Below are positions 44,910-54,420 of a DNA stretch of 64,000 nucleotides, one piece after another (within the stretch, counting starts at the first letter, position 1; every line of letters begins with the position of its first letter). The stretch lies in the NCBI GenBank assembly GCA_965215155.1, contig CBDCCY010000001.1:62001-126000 (forward strand). The letters run 5' to 3'. A program made the position numbers and the translations under genes. Source of the DNA: JAGWAJ01 sp965215155 (GTDB lineage Bacteria > Acidobacteriota > Vicinamibacteria > Vicinamibacterales > UBA8438). The notes below the pieces were generated by a model. That model was not told the origin of the DNA. It saw only the letters and a program-made list of their open reading frames with translations, and did not search any database.

Positions 44910-45941
44910 ATGACCGCCATGAACCGTCAGATCCGGCTCGCCTCCTACGCGGTGGGCCCGCCGAAGGCGAGCGACTTCACGCGGACCGAGGAGCCCGTGC
45001 CCCGGCCGGAGCGCGGGCAGATGCTCTGCCTTACGATTTACCTGTCCCTCGATCCCTACATGCGCGGCCGGATGAACCCCGGTCCGTCCTACGCGAAAGG
45101 CGTCGGCCTGGGCGAGGTGATGGTCGGCGGCACCGTGTCGCAGGTCGTCGAGTCGAGCCTCGACGGCTTCCGCGCCGGCGACATCCTGCTGACCGCGAAC
45201 GGCTGGCAGGATTACGCTCTCTCGGACGGCGACGGTGTGCGCAGGCTCGATCCGGCGGCTGCGCCGATCTCCACCGCCCTCGGCGTGCTCGGGATGCCCG
45301 GATTCACCGCCTACGTCGGGCTGCACGACCACGGGAGGCCGAAGGCCGGCGAGACGGTGGTCGTCTCCGCGGCGTCCGGGGCGGTGGGGGCGGTCGTCGG
45401 GCAGCTTGCGAAGATCGAGGGCTGCCGGGTGGTCGGGGTGGCCGGCACGCGCGAGAAATGCGACTACGTGACGGGCGAGCTCGGCTTCGATGCGTGCGTC
45501 AGCCACCGGGAGGACGATCTGCCGGCCGCCCTGCGCGCGGCCTGTCCGGACGGTATCGACGTCTACTTCGAGAACGTCGGCGGGAAGGTATTCGAGGCAG
45601 TGCTGCCGTTGCTCAACGAGTTCGCCCGGGTGCCGGTCTGCGGGCGCATCGCCAACTACAACCTGACGGAGCCCCCGCCCGGCCCGGATCAGGTGCCCCG
45701 TCTCATGGGGCTGACCCTGGTGCGGCGCATCACGTTCCGCGGGTTCATCGTCTACGACCACCGCGAGCGGGAGCCGGAGTTCCTGCGCGACGTCAGCGCC
45801 TGGATCCGCGACGGGCGGGTCAGGTACCGCGAGGACGTCGTGGACGGCCTCGATCGCGTGGTGCCCGCGTTTCAGGGCCTGCTGAGGGGCGAGAACTTCG
45901 GCAAGCTGCTGGTGCGCGTTTCCGAGGACCCGACGCTCTGA
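44910..45941 (+). CDS. NADP-dependent MDR oxidoreductase (PTGR/curA-like)
   Basis: The 343-aa protein is a zinc-free medium-chain reductase: LYLSLDPYMRGRMN-type entry (TIYLSLDPYMRGRM), the cofactor motif VVSAASGAVGAVVGQLAKI, and FENVGGKVFEAVLPLL, all typical of prostaglandin/curcumin reductases, which reduce enone double bonds. ATG 44910 is chosen because GGAGGGA lies eight bases before it. A TATACT -10-like box is at 44866-44871. Confidence 0.88.
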   Translation: MTAMNRQIRLASYAVGPPKASDFTRTEEPVPRPERGQMLCLTIYLSLDPYMRGRMNPGPSYAKGVGLGEVMVGGTVSQVVESSLDGFRAGDILLTANGWQDYALSDGDGVRRLDPAAAPISTALGVLGMPGFTAYVGLHDHGRPKAGETVVVSAASGAVGAVVGQLAKIEGCRVVGVAGTREKCDYVTGELGFDACVSHREDDLPAALRAACPDGIDVYFENVGGKVFEAVLPLLNEFARVPVCGRIANYNLTEPPPGPDQVPRLMGLTLVRRITFRGFIVYDHREREPEFLRDVSAWIRDGRVRYREDVVDGLDRVVPAFQGLLRGENFGKLLVRVSEDPTL

Positions 45942-45963
45942 CGGCCTGGGCCGCGCTCGTGCG

Positions 45964-47337
45964 ATGACGATCCGCCCCGGCTTCGCCGCCCGCCGGCTTC
46001 CCGACTCGCTCGTCCTCATCTTCGTGCTGATCGTCGTCGCCCAGGCGGCGAGCTACGTCGTTCCCGCCGGCGAGTTCGAGCGCGAGGGCCGTCGGGTCGT
46101 CGAGGGCAGCTATCGGGCGGTCGACGCCGCTCCGCTTCCGCCTCTGGCGTTCCTGACGTCCATCCCGGCGGGTCTCGCGGCCGCCCAGGAGATCATCTTC
46201 TTCGTCTTCCTGGTCGGCGGGATCATCAGTGTCGTGCGGGCGACCGGCGCCTTCGACGGAGCGATCGCCGCCGCTATCCGGCGCCTGTCCAACCGGCCGG
46301 AGTGGCTGGTCGTGGGGATGGTCGCGCTCTTCGCCCTCGGCTCGTCGACCGTGGGGATGGCCGAGGAGTACATGCCGTTCATCCCCATTCTGGTGACGAT
46401 GTGCCTCGCCCTGCGGCTCGACGCGGTAACCGCGGTGGGTATCGTCTACGTCGGCGCCGGTGTGGGGTACGCGTGCGCGGCACTCAACCCCTTCACGGTG
46501 CTGATCGCGCAGGACATCGCCGGCGTCGAGCTCACGTCCGGCCAGGCCGTGCGGTGGGGACTGCTCGTGCTCTGCGGCGCGGTCGGCGTGCACCACATCC
46601 TGCGCTACGCGGCGCGCGTGGGGCGCGACCCGGGAGCGAGCCTGGTGGCCGAGGTCGACTACTCGAGCGGCTTCGCGCTCGAGGCCGACGCGCGCTTCAC
46701 CGGCCGTCACGCCGCCGTGCTCGCCGTGTTCGTCGCCGGCATCGGCGTGTTCGTCTACGGGGTGGCCGCCCGGGGCTGGTACCTCGTCGAGCTCTCGGCT
46801 GTGTTCCTCGCCATCGGGTTGCTCGGCGCCGCGGTCGGTCGGCTCGGTCCGAACGCCACGTCGCGCGCGTTCCTCCGCGGCGCGGCCGACATGACGGCGA
46901 CGGCGCTCCTCATCGGGTTCGCGCGGACCATCGAGGTCGTGCTGTCCGACGCCGCCGTCATCGACACGCTGGTGCACTGGCTGGCGGCGCCGCTCGGCGA
47001 GCTGCCGGCCCACGCCGCCGCCCTGGGCATGCTCGCCGCCCAGACGGTCTGCAACTTCCTCGTTCCCTCCGGCTCGGGGCAGGCGTACGTCACGATGCCG
47101 ATCATGGCGCCGCTCGCGGACCTGACCGGCGTCACCCGCCAGACGGCGGTGCTGGCCTACCAGTTCGGAGACGGCTTCACGAACATGCTCGTCCCGACCA
47201 ACGCTCTCCTGATGGGCATGCTGGCGCTGGGCAGGATCCCGTACGAGCGTTGGGTGCGCTTCGTGGTCCCGTTGCTCGTGAAGCTGTACCTCGTCGCCAC
47301 CCTCGCGCTCGTCGCCGCCGTGCAGTTCGGCTTCTGA
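45964..47337 (+). CDS. YfcC/DcuC-type membrane carrier
   Basis: The 457-aa protein has about a dozen hydrophobic segments and two similar halves. Its start, with LVLIFVLIVVAQAASYVVPAGEFER, and the motifs STVGMAEEYMPFIPI and FLVPSGSGQAYVTMPIM are those of the C4-dicarboxylate/YfcC carrier family. It probably moves a carboxylate or amino acid across the inner membrane. It begins 22 bases after the MDR gene on the same strand. Confidence 0.8.
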   Translation: MTIRPGFAARRLPDSLVLIFVLIVVAQAASYVVPAGEFEREGRRVVEGSYRAVDAAPLPPLAFLTSIPAGLAAAQEIIFFVFLVGGIISVVRATGAFDGAIAAAIRRLSNRPEWLVVGMVALFALGSSTVGMAEEYMPFIPILVTMCLALRLDAVTAVGIVYVGAGVGYACAALNPFTVLIAQDIAGVELTSGQAVRWGLLVLCGAVGVHHILRYAARVGRDPGASLVAEVDYSSGFALEADARFTGRHAAVLAVFVAGIGVFVYGVAARGWYLVELSAVFLAIGLLGAAVGRLGPNATSRAFLRGAADMTATALLIGFARTIEVVLSDAAVIDTLVHWLAAPLGELPAHAAALGMLAAQTVCNFLVPSGSGQAYVTMPIMAPLADLTGVTRQTAVLAYQFGDGFTNMLVPTNALLMGMLALGRIPYERWVRFVVPLLVKLYLVATLALVAAVQFGF

Positions 47338-47456
47338 GCGTCGGGCGGGTCCGCGGCAGCGTCCGCCGACCAGCGCGGCGCTACAATGAGCGGGAGCCGA
47401 CTCACTGACGATGACCGGGAGCGCCGCTCCGCGCCCCGCCCCGACTGGAGAGCCTG

Positions 47457-48296
47457 ATGTCGAGATGCATGGTCCGTGCGGCGGTCGTGTTCGCCCTCCT
47501 CTGGCCGGTGGCCTGCGGGCCGGACGCCAACGCGCCGGACGCCCGGCCGGGTGCGGAAGGCGCCCCGGCGCCGCTCTTCGACACACCGCGCGGCGGCGTG
47601 AAGCTCGAGTTCGTGAACGACCCGGCTCCGGTGCCCGATCTGACGATGACCACCATCGATGGCGGCTCGATCTCGATGGCGGATCAGCTCGGGAAGGTCG
47701 TGCTGGTGAACTTCTGGGCGACGTGGTGCGGGCCGTGCCGCGAGGAGATTCCGTACCTCGTGCAGCTCGCGGCGCGCTATCCGGACCACCTGACCGTCAT
47801 CGGCGTGTCGGAGGATGCCGGCGGAGTCGACCTCGTCGCCTCATTCGCCGCCCAGTACGGCGTGAACTACCCGATCGTGATGTCGACGCCGGAGATCAAG
47901 CGGGCGTTTCCGGGCGTCGTCGCCCTGCCGACGTCCTTCGTCGTGGATCCCGAAGGCCGCATCGTCGAGAGCCACGTCGGGCTCATCAGCCCGATCGTGC
48001 TGGAGCAGGAGACCCGCTACCTGACCTCGCTCCCGAACGACGCCACGGTGGAGATCGTCGAGCCGAACGACCAGCTCCGGCTGGCGAACGCGGCGCAGGC
48101 CACCGAGATCCCCGGCATCGACCTGACCGTGCTGAGCGCGTCCCAGCGTGAGGAGGTCTTGCAGCGGGTGAATGCGGAGGGGTGCCCGTGCGGCTGCTCG
48201 CTGACCCTCGCCCAGTGTCGGATCAACGATTCGTCATGCCCCGTGAGCCCGCCCATCGTCGAGCAGATCGTGGAAGAGGTGGCTGGCGCCGACTAG
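47457..48296 (+). CDS. TlpA/ResA-like thioredoxin lipoprotein with Cys-rich tail
   Basis: The 279-aa protein has a lipoprotein-like leader (ALLWPVACGPD), a thioredoxin domain with the redox motif NFWATWCGPCREEIPYL and cis-Pro in ALPTSFVVDPEG. A separate C-terminal part carries six cysteines in CPCGCSLTLAQCRINDSSCP. The first domain should reduce or exchange disulfides in the periplasm, for example for cytochrome c maturation. The tail looks like a small metal- or cluster-binding module. GGAG stands six bases before the ATG, and TACAAT at 47382-47387 may be its -10 box. Confidence 0.8.
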   Translation: MSRCMVRAAVVFALLWPVACGPDANAPDARPGAEGAPAPLFDTPRGGVKLEFVNDPAPVPDLTMTTIDGGSISMADQLGKVVLVNFWATWCGPCREEIPYLVQLAARYPDHLTVIGVSEDAGGVDLVASFAAQYGVNYPIVMSTPEIKRAFPGVVALPTSFVVDPEGRIVESHVGLISPIVLEQETRYLTSLPNDATVEIVEPNDQLRLANAAQATEIPGIDLTVLSASQREEVLQRVNAEGCPCGCSLTLAQCRINDSSCPVSPPIVEQIVEEVAGAD

Positions 48297-48336
48297 CTGC
48301 TGGCGGTCTTCCGAGCACGCCCGTCATCCGGCACCA

Positions 48337-48354
48337 GGAGTCTGCGCCGCAGAA
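48337..48354. repeat. Second copy of the GGAGTCTGCGCC repeat end
   Basis: The 18 bases equal the left end of the inverted-repeat element at 32065. The right arm is not found nearby. It lies in the gap between the thioredoxin gene and the end of the RND transporter gene. The gap holds no gene. Confidence 0.55.
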
Positions 48355-48448
48355 GCGCCCCCCCGACGGGCCGGCGCCGGAGGGGCGGGGTAACGGCGCC
48401 CGTACGGCACCGCCGGGCCGAGGAGAGCCAGCCCGGAGGCGCCATCGT

Positions 48449-51400
48449 CTACGAAGTGGCCTCGGCGACGCGGGCCGCGCTGCCCTCCGGCACCGCCCCC
48501 GCGGGCGGTTCCGGCGCCGGCTCGTGGCGTCCGAAGATCCCGCGCATCGTGCGGCCGATGTCGTCGAGGATCATGTAGGACGTCGGCACCAGGATCAGCG
48601 TGATGAACGTCGCGAAGAGCACCCCGAAGCCCAGCGACACCGCCATCGGCACCATGAACGCGGCGTCGAAGCTCTGGTTCCACATCAGCGGCGCGAGGCC
48701 GAAGAAGGTGGTGAGCGAGGTCAGCAGGATGGGCCGGAAGCGGTAGACGCCCGCCTCCCGCACCGCCATCGCGAGGCCCGCCGACTCGAAGTCCCGCCGG
48801 TCGGCCGGGCCCCCTCCCGCCTGGCGCGCCATCCGCCCGACGCCGGTGTGCGTGGCCCGCGCGCGGTTGATGAAGTCGACCATGATCAGGCTGTCGTTGA
48901 CCACGACGCCGGTTAGCGCGACGAGCCCGAACATCGACATCATCGACACGTTGATACCCAGGAAGATGTGCCCCCAGACCGCCCCGATGAGCCCGAACGG
49001 GATCGCGGTCATGATGATGAGCGGCTGCACGTAGGACCGGAGCGGCACCGCGAGCAGCGCGAAGATCATGAGCAGCGCCAGCACGAATCCCCGCTGCAGC
49101 CCGCCCACGGCGTCCCGCTGCTCGGCCATGATCCCCTCGAACGTGTAGAACACGCCCGGATGGCGGGCGAGCACTTCGGGGAGGATGCGGGCGTTGAGGT
49201 CGGCGATGACGTCGCCCGCGGCGGTCACGGTCGGGTCGACGGAGGCGGTGACGTTGACGGCGCGGTTGCGGTCGATGCGGCGGATGGAGGCGAAGCCGCG
49301 CCCCGGCTCGACCACGGCGACGGAGCTGAAGGGCACCTCGCCGCCGTCGGGGGTGCGGATGCGCATGTTCTCGAGGTCGCCGAGCGAGCGGCGCTCGTCG
49401 CGGGGGTAGCGGACCATGACGCGGATGTCGTCGCGGCCGCGCTGGATGCGCTGCGCCTCCTCGCCGTAGAAGGCCTGGCGCACCTGCCGGCCGAGGTCCT
49501 GCAGCGTGAGGCCGAGGGCCTCGGCGGCGGGCTTGATGCCGAGCTTCATCTCCTCCTTGCCGGCGCGGAAGGTGTCGGTCACCTCGTAGACGCCGGCGTA
49601 CTCGCGGAGCCGCCGCTTGACGTCCTCGGCGGCCGCCCGCAGGCGGTTGAGGTCGGGCCCGGCGAGCTGCACGTCGACGTCGCTCCCCGGGTTCATGATG
49701 CTCATCGTGAAGTTGACGTCGACGGCCTCCGGGATCGGTTCCGTCGCTTCGCGCCACATGAGGCCGAGCTGCTCGCTGCTGTAGGCGCGCATCTCCGTCG
49801 GGAGCAGCTCGACCGCCACCTCGCCGAGGTTCGACGACGCGACGTGGCCCTGGAGCGGGCCCATCGGACCCCCGCCCCGCCCCGCCATCGGCTGGTCTCC
49901 CACGGCCGCCGACGTGTGCAGGAAGTAGTCCTGGCCCGTCTCCTCCAGGAGCCGCTGCCGCAGTCGCGCCGCGCCCGCCTCGAGCTTCGCCACCGCCTCT
50001 CCGGTGGCCTCGACCGGCGTCCCCTGCGGCATCGTCACCGAGGCCGACATGAAATCCGCCTCGATGGACGGGAAGAACTGGAACACGGGCCGGCCCGAGA
50101 GCACCATCCCGAGGGTCACGATCATGATGCCGACGCCGATCGAGACCGTGAGATAGCGCCACCGGAGCGCGCGCTCGAGGGTCGGAACGTAGGCCACCTG
50201 CACGAAGCGCTTCAGGCCGGTCGCGAACAGCGACTGGAAGCGGCGCCACGGCCCCCGGCGGACGCGCTTCGGGATGTGCGAGAGATGGGCGGGCAGGATG
50301 TTCAGCGACTCGACCAGCGAGAACAGCAGGCACGGGATGACGACGAGGGGGATGACCCGGAAGACCTTGCCCATCATGCCCGGCACGAACAGCAGCGGGC
50401 TGAAGGCCGCCACCGTAGTCAGGATGGCGAACGTGACCGGCTTGGCTATCTCGTAGGCCCCCTCGATCGAGCCGCGCAAGCCCTCGCCGTGCTCCTCCTG
50501 GTGCCGGTAGATGTTCTCGCCGACGATGATGGCGTCGTCGACGACGATACCCAGGACGAGGACGAAGGCGAAGAGCGAGAGCACGTTGACCGAGACCTCG
50601 AGGCCCGGCATCAGCGCGATGGCGCCGAGGAACGAGATGGGGATCCCCAGGCTGACCCAGAACGCCAGCCGCAGCTCCAGGAACAGCGCCAGCACCAGGA
50701 AGACGAGCGCGAACCCCGCGACGCCGGTCCGGATCATCAGCGACAGCCGGTTGCCCAGCATCTTCGCCGAGTCCTGCCAGATCGTGAGCGTCACGCCGTC
50801 GGGGAGCCGGGCCTGGGCTTCCTCGACGTACTCGCCGGCGAGCGCGGCAAGCTCGATCGCGCTCTGGTCTCCGGTGCGGAAGACGGAGACCATCATCGCC
50901 GGCTCGACGTCGAAGCGGGCCTCCTGGTCGGTTTCCTCGAAGCCGTCCACGACCGTCGCCACGTCGCCGAGGTGCAGGCGGCTGCCGTCGGCCCGTGTCC
51001 ACAGGACCAGGTTCTCGAACTCGGCCCCCCGGTAGGCCTGCCCGATCGTCCGGAGCAGGATCTCGCCCCGCTCCGTCCGCACCGACCCGCCCGGCAGGTC
51101 CAGGGAAGACCGGCGCACCGCGTCCGCCACCTGGTCGAACGTCATGCCGTGGCGCCGCAGGTCGTCCTCCGAGACCTCGATCGAGATCTCGTAGGGCGGC
51201 GCGCTCACGATGTCGACCTGCGTGATCTCCGGAATCGCGGTCAGCTCGTCCCGCACCCGCTCGGTGATCTGCTTCAGGGTGAACGGATCGATGTCGCCGG
51301 AGACCGCGATGTCGACCACCTGCTGCCGGTTCGTGAGCTCGCGGATGATCGGCTTCTCGGTCTCGATCGGGAACGTCGTGATGGCGTCGATGTTGCTCTT

Positions 51401-51727
51401 GACCTCGTCGACGACGCGGCGCGCGTCGGCCCCGAGATCGAGCTCGATCATCACGGAGCCCATTCCCTCCGAGGCGGTCGACTGGATCTGCTTGATGCCG
51501 TCGATGCCCTGGATCGATTCCTCGATGCGGACGTTCACCGCCTCCTCGACCTCCTCGGGGGCGGCGCCGAGATACGGCACCTCGACCTGGATTCGATCGA
51601 GCTCGATCTCCGGGAACACCTCTTCCTTGACGTTCGTGGTCGCGAGGATGCCGCTCACGATGATGAACACCATCATCAGGTTGGCGGCGACGCTGTTCCG
51701 AGCGAACCAATCGATCATGCCTTTCAC
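48449..51727 (-). CDS. RND efflux transporter, AcrB/HAE1-like inner membrane pump
   Basis: The 1,092-aa protein starts MIDWFARNSVAANLMMVFII after a short VKG and has the RND layout: two halves each with one N-terminal helix, a large periplasmic domain and five further helices. The proton-relay region is visible in VLGIVVDDAIIVGENIYRHQ and the second-half equivalent VALTGVVVNDSLIMVDFINR. The family exports hydrophobic or metal substrates. The GTG at 51727 overlaps the stop of the adaptor gene (GTGA), with GGGAGG five bases before, so I use it rather than ATG 51718. Confidence 0.92.
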   Translation of the reverse strand: MKGMIDWFARNSVAANLMMVFIIVSGILATTNVKEEVFPEIELDRIQVEVPYLGAAPEEVEEAVNVRIEESIQGIDGIKQIQSTASEGMGSVMIELDLGADARRVVDEVKSNIDAITTFPIETEKPIIRELTNRQQVVDIAVSGDIDPFTLKQITERVRDELTAIPEITQVDIVSAPPYEISIEVSEDDLRRHGMTFDQVADAVRRSSLDLPGGSVRTERGEILLRTIGQAYRGAEFENLVLWTRADGSRLHLGDVATVVDGFEETDQEARFDVEPAMMVSVFRTGDQSAIELAALAGEYVEEAQARLPDGVTLTIWQDSAKMLGNRLSLMIRTGVAGFALVFLVLALFLELRLAFWVSLGIPISFLGAIALMPGLEVSVNVLSLFAFVLVLGIVVDDAIIVGENIYRHQEEHGEGLRGSIEGAYEIAKPVTFAILTTVAAFSPLLFVPGMMGKVFRVIPLVVIPCLLFSLVESLNILPAHLSHIPKRVRRGPWRRFQSLFATGLKRFVQVAYVPTLERALRWRYLTVSIGVGIMIVTLGMVLSGRPVFQFFPSIEADFMSASVTMPQGTPVEATGEAVAKLEAGAARLRQRLLEETGQDYFLHTSAAVGDQPMAGRGGGPMGPLQGHVASSNLGEVAVELLPTEMRAYSSEQLGLMWREATEPIPEAVDVNFTMSIMNPGSDVDVQLAGPDLNRLRAAAEDVKRRLREYAGVYEVTDTFRAGKEEMKLGIKPAAEALGLTLQDLGRQVRQAFYGEEAQRIQRGRDDIRVMVRYPRDERRSLGDLENMRIRTPDGGEVPFSSVAVVEPGRGFASIRRIDRNRAVNVTASVDPTVTAAGDVIADLNARILPEVLARHPGVFYTFEGIMAEQRDAVGGLQRGFVLALLMIFALLAVPLRSYVQPLIIMTAIPFGLIGAVWGHIFLGINVSMMSMFGLVALTGVVVNDSLIMVDFINRARATHTGVGRMARQAGGGPADRRDFESAGLAMAVREAGVYRFRPILLTSLTTFFGLAPLMWNQSFDAAFMVPMAVSLGFGVLFATFITLILVPTSYMILDDIGRTMRGIFGRHEPAPEPPAGAVPEGSAARVAEATS

Positions 51728-54396
51728 GATCGCCTCCCATCGCTGACACGCGCTACCACCTCGCCCACCGTAATCCCCCTCGCCAGTGCGTCGGCGATGC
51801 CGCGCGTCACCGCTGCGGCTACGCGGTTCTGGAGGTCCGCGAGCTCCGTGACGCTGCCGTCGACCTTGACCGAGGTCACGACCGCGCCGCTCGCGATGTC
51901 GACCACGCGTGCCGTGACCCGCACCACGTCCCCGACGCGCTGAATCCCGCCGCCCACCGTCCACGCCGCTTCCTCACCGGGGGCGACGACGATCACCTCC
52001 GGCAGATCGGCGAGCCGGGCCGTCACGGTGTCGGTGATCACCCGACCCAGGCTCACCCCGCGGACGTCGTTGGCGGAGGCTCCCAGCTCGTCGAACGTGA
52101 GGACCGCGACGGGGTTGGCGGGCACCGACCGCAGGGATGCCACCGCGGTCTCGACCGGCTCGTCACCGCGGCCGGCGGGCTCTTCCGGTGGAGAGCCGGC
52201 CCCGGCCGTTTCGAAGCGGGCGCGGGCGGGAGGGGTGGCCGGCTCGGGCAGACGCCAGGCGGTGGCCCGCCGCTCCAGGAAGTCCCGCGCGAGCTGGTTC
52301 GCCGGCTCGGCGGCATCCGCGGCGGACGCCGCGGCGGCAAGCTCCGCCAGGCGCTCGCCGATGGCGGCGACGACCTCCTGGCGCAGAGCGGGCAGGTCCT
52401 CGGCGGATCCGTCGACCTTGACTGCCCGTACGGCGTCGCCGCCCGCGGTGTCCGTGATGCGGGCGGTCACCCGCACGGCGGGGCCCACCTGCTGGACGCC
52501 GCCGTCGATCGTGAAGCGGGCATCGCCCGGCGAGCCGACGGCCTGCATGCCCTCGCCGCCGACACCGCTGGCAACGGCACGGGCGAGCGCCGGGCCGATG
52601 CCGGCGCCGGCCGGCCCCGTGCCCAGGGTGGCGAACGGAGCTACCGCGAACGTGAGCGCCATGCCGGAGTCGGCCGCGGCAGCCGGGGCCGGGGCCACCC
52701 GTGCGGCCTGCACGTCGGGTCCCGGGGGCAGCGGCGGGGGGGGCTCCGGTCGCACGGGCCGCGCGCGCGCTTCCGCCGCCTCCGGCCGGGAGGCGCGCGG
52801 CGCGCTCGCGGGCGCGAGCCGTGCCCCCGTCGCGGGCGCCCGGAGCGGCGCGGAGGCAGTGCGTACGGCGGCTCGACCGCGGTCTGCAGGTTCTGCGGAC
52901 GGCCGCCGGGCGGGCCGCGCCGCCGGCCGGGCCGCTGCCGGTCTGGCTACGAGCGCGTCGAGCCAGCCCGGCCCCTCCGCGGGCTCCGCGGCCGGCGCTG
53001 CGGCTACAGGGGCCGGGAGTCGGCCCGACCCCGTCACCTGGGGCGACTCTGCCGGTCCGCCCGGCTCCGGCCGCTCCGCCGACTGCTCGGTCGCCGTCAG
53101 GCGCGCGACCGTCTCGACCGGGGCGCGTGGTGGCCGTGCCGCCGGGGCGGCCGGCACCGCCTCCTGCGGCGTCGCGGAGGCCGGCTCGGCGGACTCGGCC
53201 GCCTGCCGCGCCAGCGCATCCCGATCGAGATTGGCGAGCTGCACGCGCATCCCGTCGGTCGCCGCGTCGAGCGGGGAAACTGCCACCAGCTCACCCGGCT
53301 CCAACCCTTCCCGGACGTACATCGTCTCGGTGGTCGTCCGCAGGATGTCGATGCTGCGGAAGGAGATCCGGTCGTCCGCGCCCACCACGACCACCTGACC
53401 GGCGCCCCGCAGCGCGGCGCGCGGAACGACCGCCACGTCGCGGACCGTGCGTCCCTCGATCTCGGCCTCGACATACATGCCGACGGCCAGCGGCGGACGA
53501 TTCGGGTTCAGGCCGGCGGCGTACGGATCCCGCACCTCGGCCACTACGTGCACCATGCGGCTGACCGGATCGATCTCGCTCTCGGTGCGGACGATCCGGC
53601 CGTCCCATTCGTGGATCTCGCCCGCGAAGGTCGCCCGCAGGGTGACGGCCGGTGTCCGCTGGTTCGTGCTGTCGCGATAGGACAGGGGCAGGTCGAGGAA
53701 CGCCAGCTCCTCGTCCGGGAGCGGGAGCCGCACCTCGGCCAGGTCGACGGCATAGATCGTCGCCACCGAGGCCCCGACCGTGACGAACTGCCCGACGTCC
53801 ACGTTCTTGCGCCGCACGCGGCCGGCGTACGGGGCGACGATCTCTGCCCGCTCCAGGTCGCGCTCTGCCCGCTCCAGGTTGGCCTCGGCGGCGGCGACCG
53901 ACGCCCGGGCGTCCTCGAGTTGCGGCTCGCGGAGCGTCAGCGCCCGCGGGTCGCCGCGCCCCAGCTCCGCCCATTCGCGCGCCGCCACGTCAGCCTCCGC
54001 CTCCTCCTGCGCAAGCATGAGGCGAGCCTGCGCGAGCTGCGATCGGGCGGCGACGATCGCCTGCTCGTAGTCGAAGGTGTCGATGCGGACGAGGACGTCG
54101 TTCGTCTCGAAGAACCCGCCCTCGGCGAACGACGGGGCAACCCAGATGACCCGTCCGGCGATCTCCGACACCAGTTGGCTCTCGGTCCGCGGTCGGACCG
54201 TGCCCTGGCTGGTGACCGTGAGAGGCACCTCGTCGAGCGTCACCTGGTGCACTCGCACGCCGGGAGGCTCGATGGTCGGTGGTTGGGTGGCGACGGGCGG
54301 GCGCGTGCGAACCAGCACCACGGCCGCGAGCACGGCCACAGAGAGGACCGCGAGCGGAAGGACGACCCGCAGGGTACCTAGGAGTGCGCGTTTCAT
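51724..54396 (-). CDS. RND periplasmic adaptor fused to two TolB_N/FlgO-like modules
   Basis: Residues 1-400 form a normal membrane-fusion protein: N-terminal membrane anchor, SEIAGRVIWVAPSFAEGGFF lipoyl half, a coiled-coil hairpin (EANLERAERDLERAEIVAPY) and beta-barrel. About residues 405-578 are a Pro/Ala/Arg-rich linker. Two similar modules follow. Module 1 (579-700) has LTFAVAPFATLG and GGVQQVGPAVRVTARITD; module 2 (760-880) has VAVLTFDELG and GGGIQRVGDVVRVTARVVD. This is the pattern of TolB N-terminal/FlgO-like domains. Adaptors are normally 350-450 residues, so this is about twice the usual length. It sits between tolC-like and pump genes in one operon. Confidence 0.85.
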   Translation of the reverse strand: MKRALLGTLRVVLPLAVLSVAVLAAVVLVRTRPPVATQPPTIEPPGVRVHQVTLDEVPLTVTSQGTVRPRTESQLVSEIAGRVIWVAPSFAEGGFFETNDVLVRIDTFDYEQAIVAARSQLAQARLMLAQEEAEADVAAREWAELGRGDPRALTLREPQLEDARASVAAAEANLERAERDLERAEIVAPYAGRVRRKNVDVGQFVTVGASVATIYAVDLAEVRLPLPDEELAFLDLPLSYRDSTNQRTPAVTLRATFAGEIHEWDGRIVRTESEIDPVSRMVHVVAEVRDPYAAGLNPNRPPLAVGMYVEAEIEGRTVRDVAVVPRAALRGAGQVVVVGADDRISFRSIDILRTTTETMYVREGLEPGELVAVSPLDAATDGMRVQLANLDRDALARQAAESAEPASATPQEAVPAAPAARPPRAPVETVARLTATEQSAERPEPGGPAESPQVTGSGRLPAPVAAAPAAEPAEGPGWLDALVARPAAARPAARPARRPSAEPADRGRAAVRTASAPLRAPATGARLAPASAPRASRPEAAEARARPVRPEPPPPLPPGPDVQAARVAPAPAAAADSGMALTFAVAPFATLGTGPAGAGIGPALARAVASGVGGEGMQAVGSPGDARFTIDGGVQQVGPAVRVTARITDTAGGDAVRAVKVDGSAEDLPALRQEVVAAIGERLAELAAAASAADAAEPANQLARDFLERRATAWRLPEPATPPARARFETAGAGSPPEEPAGRGDEPVETAVASLRSVPANPVAVLTFDELGASANDVRGVSLGRVITDTVTARLADLPEVIVVAPGEEAAWTVGGGIQRVGDVVRVTARVVDIASGAVVTSVKVDGSVTELADLQNRVAAAVTRGIADALARGITVGEVVARVSDGRRS

Positions 54397-54420
54397 GGTG
54401 TTGTCCGTCCTCGTCTGCGG

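Noticed and set aside
48968..51943. A 991-codon plus-strand frame opposite the RND pump
   Set aside because: Antisense shadow; the product is low-complexity Arg/Asp/His-rich and the opposite strand is an unmistakable RND transporter.
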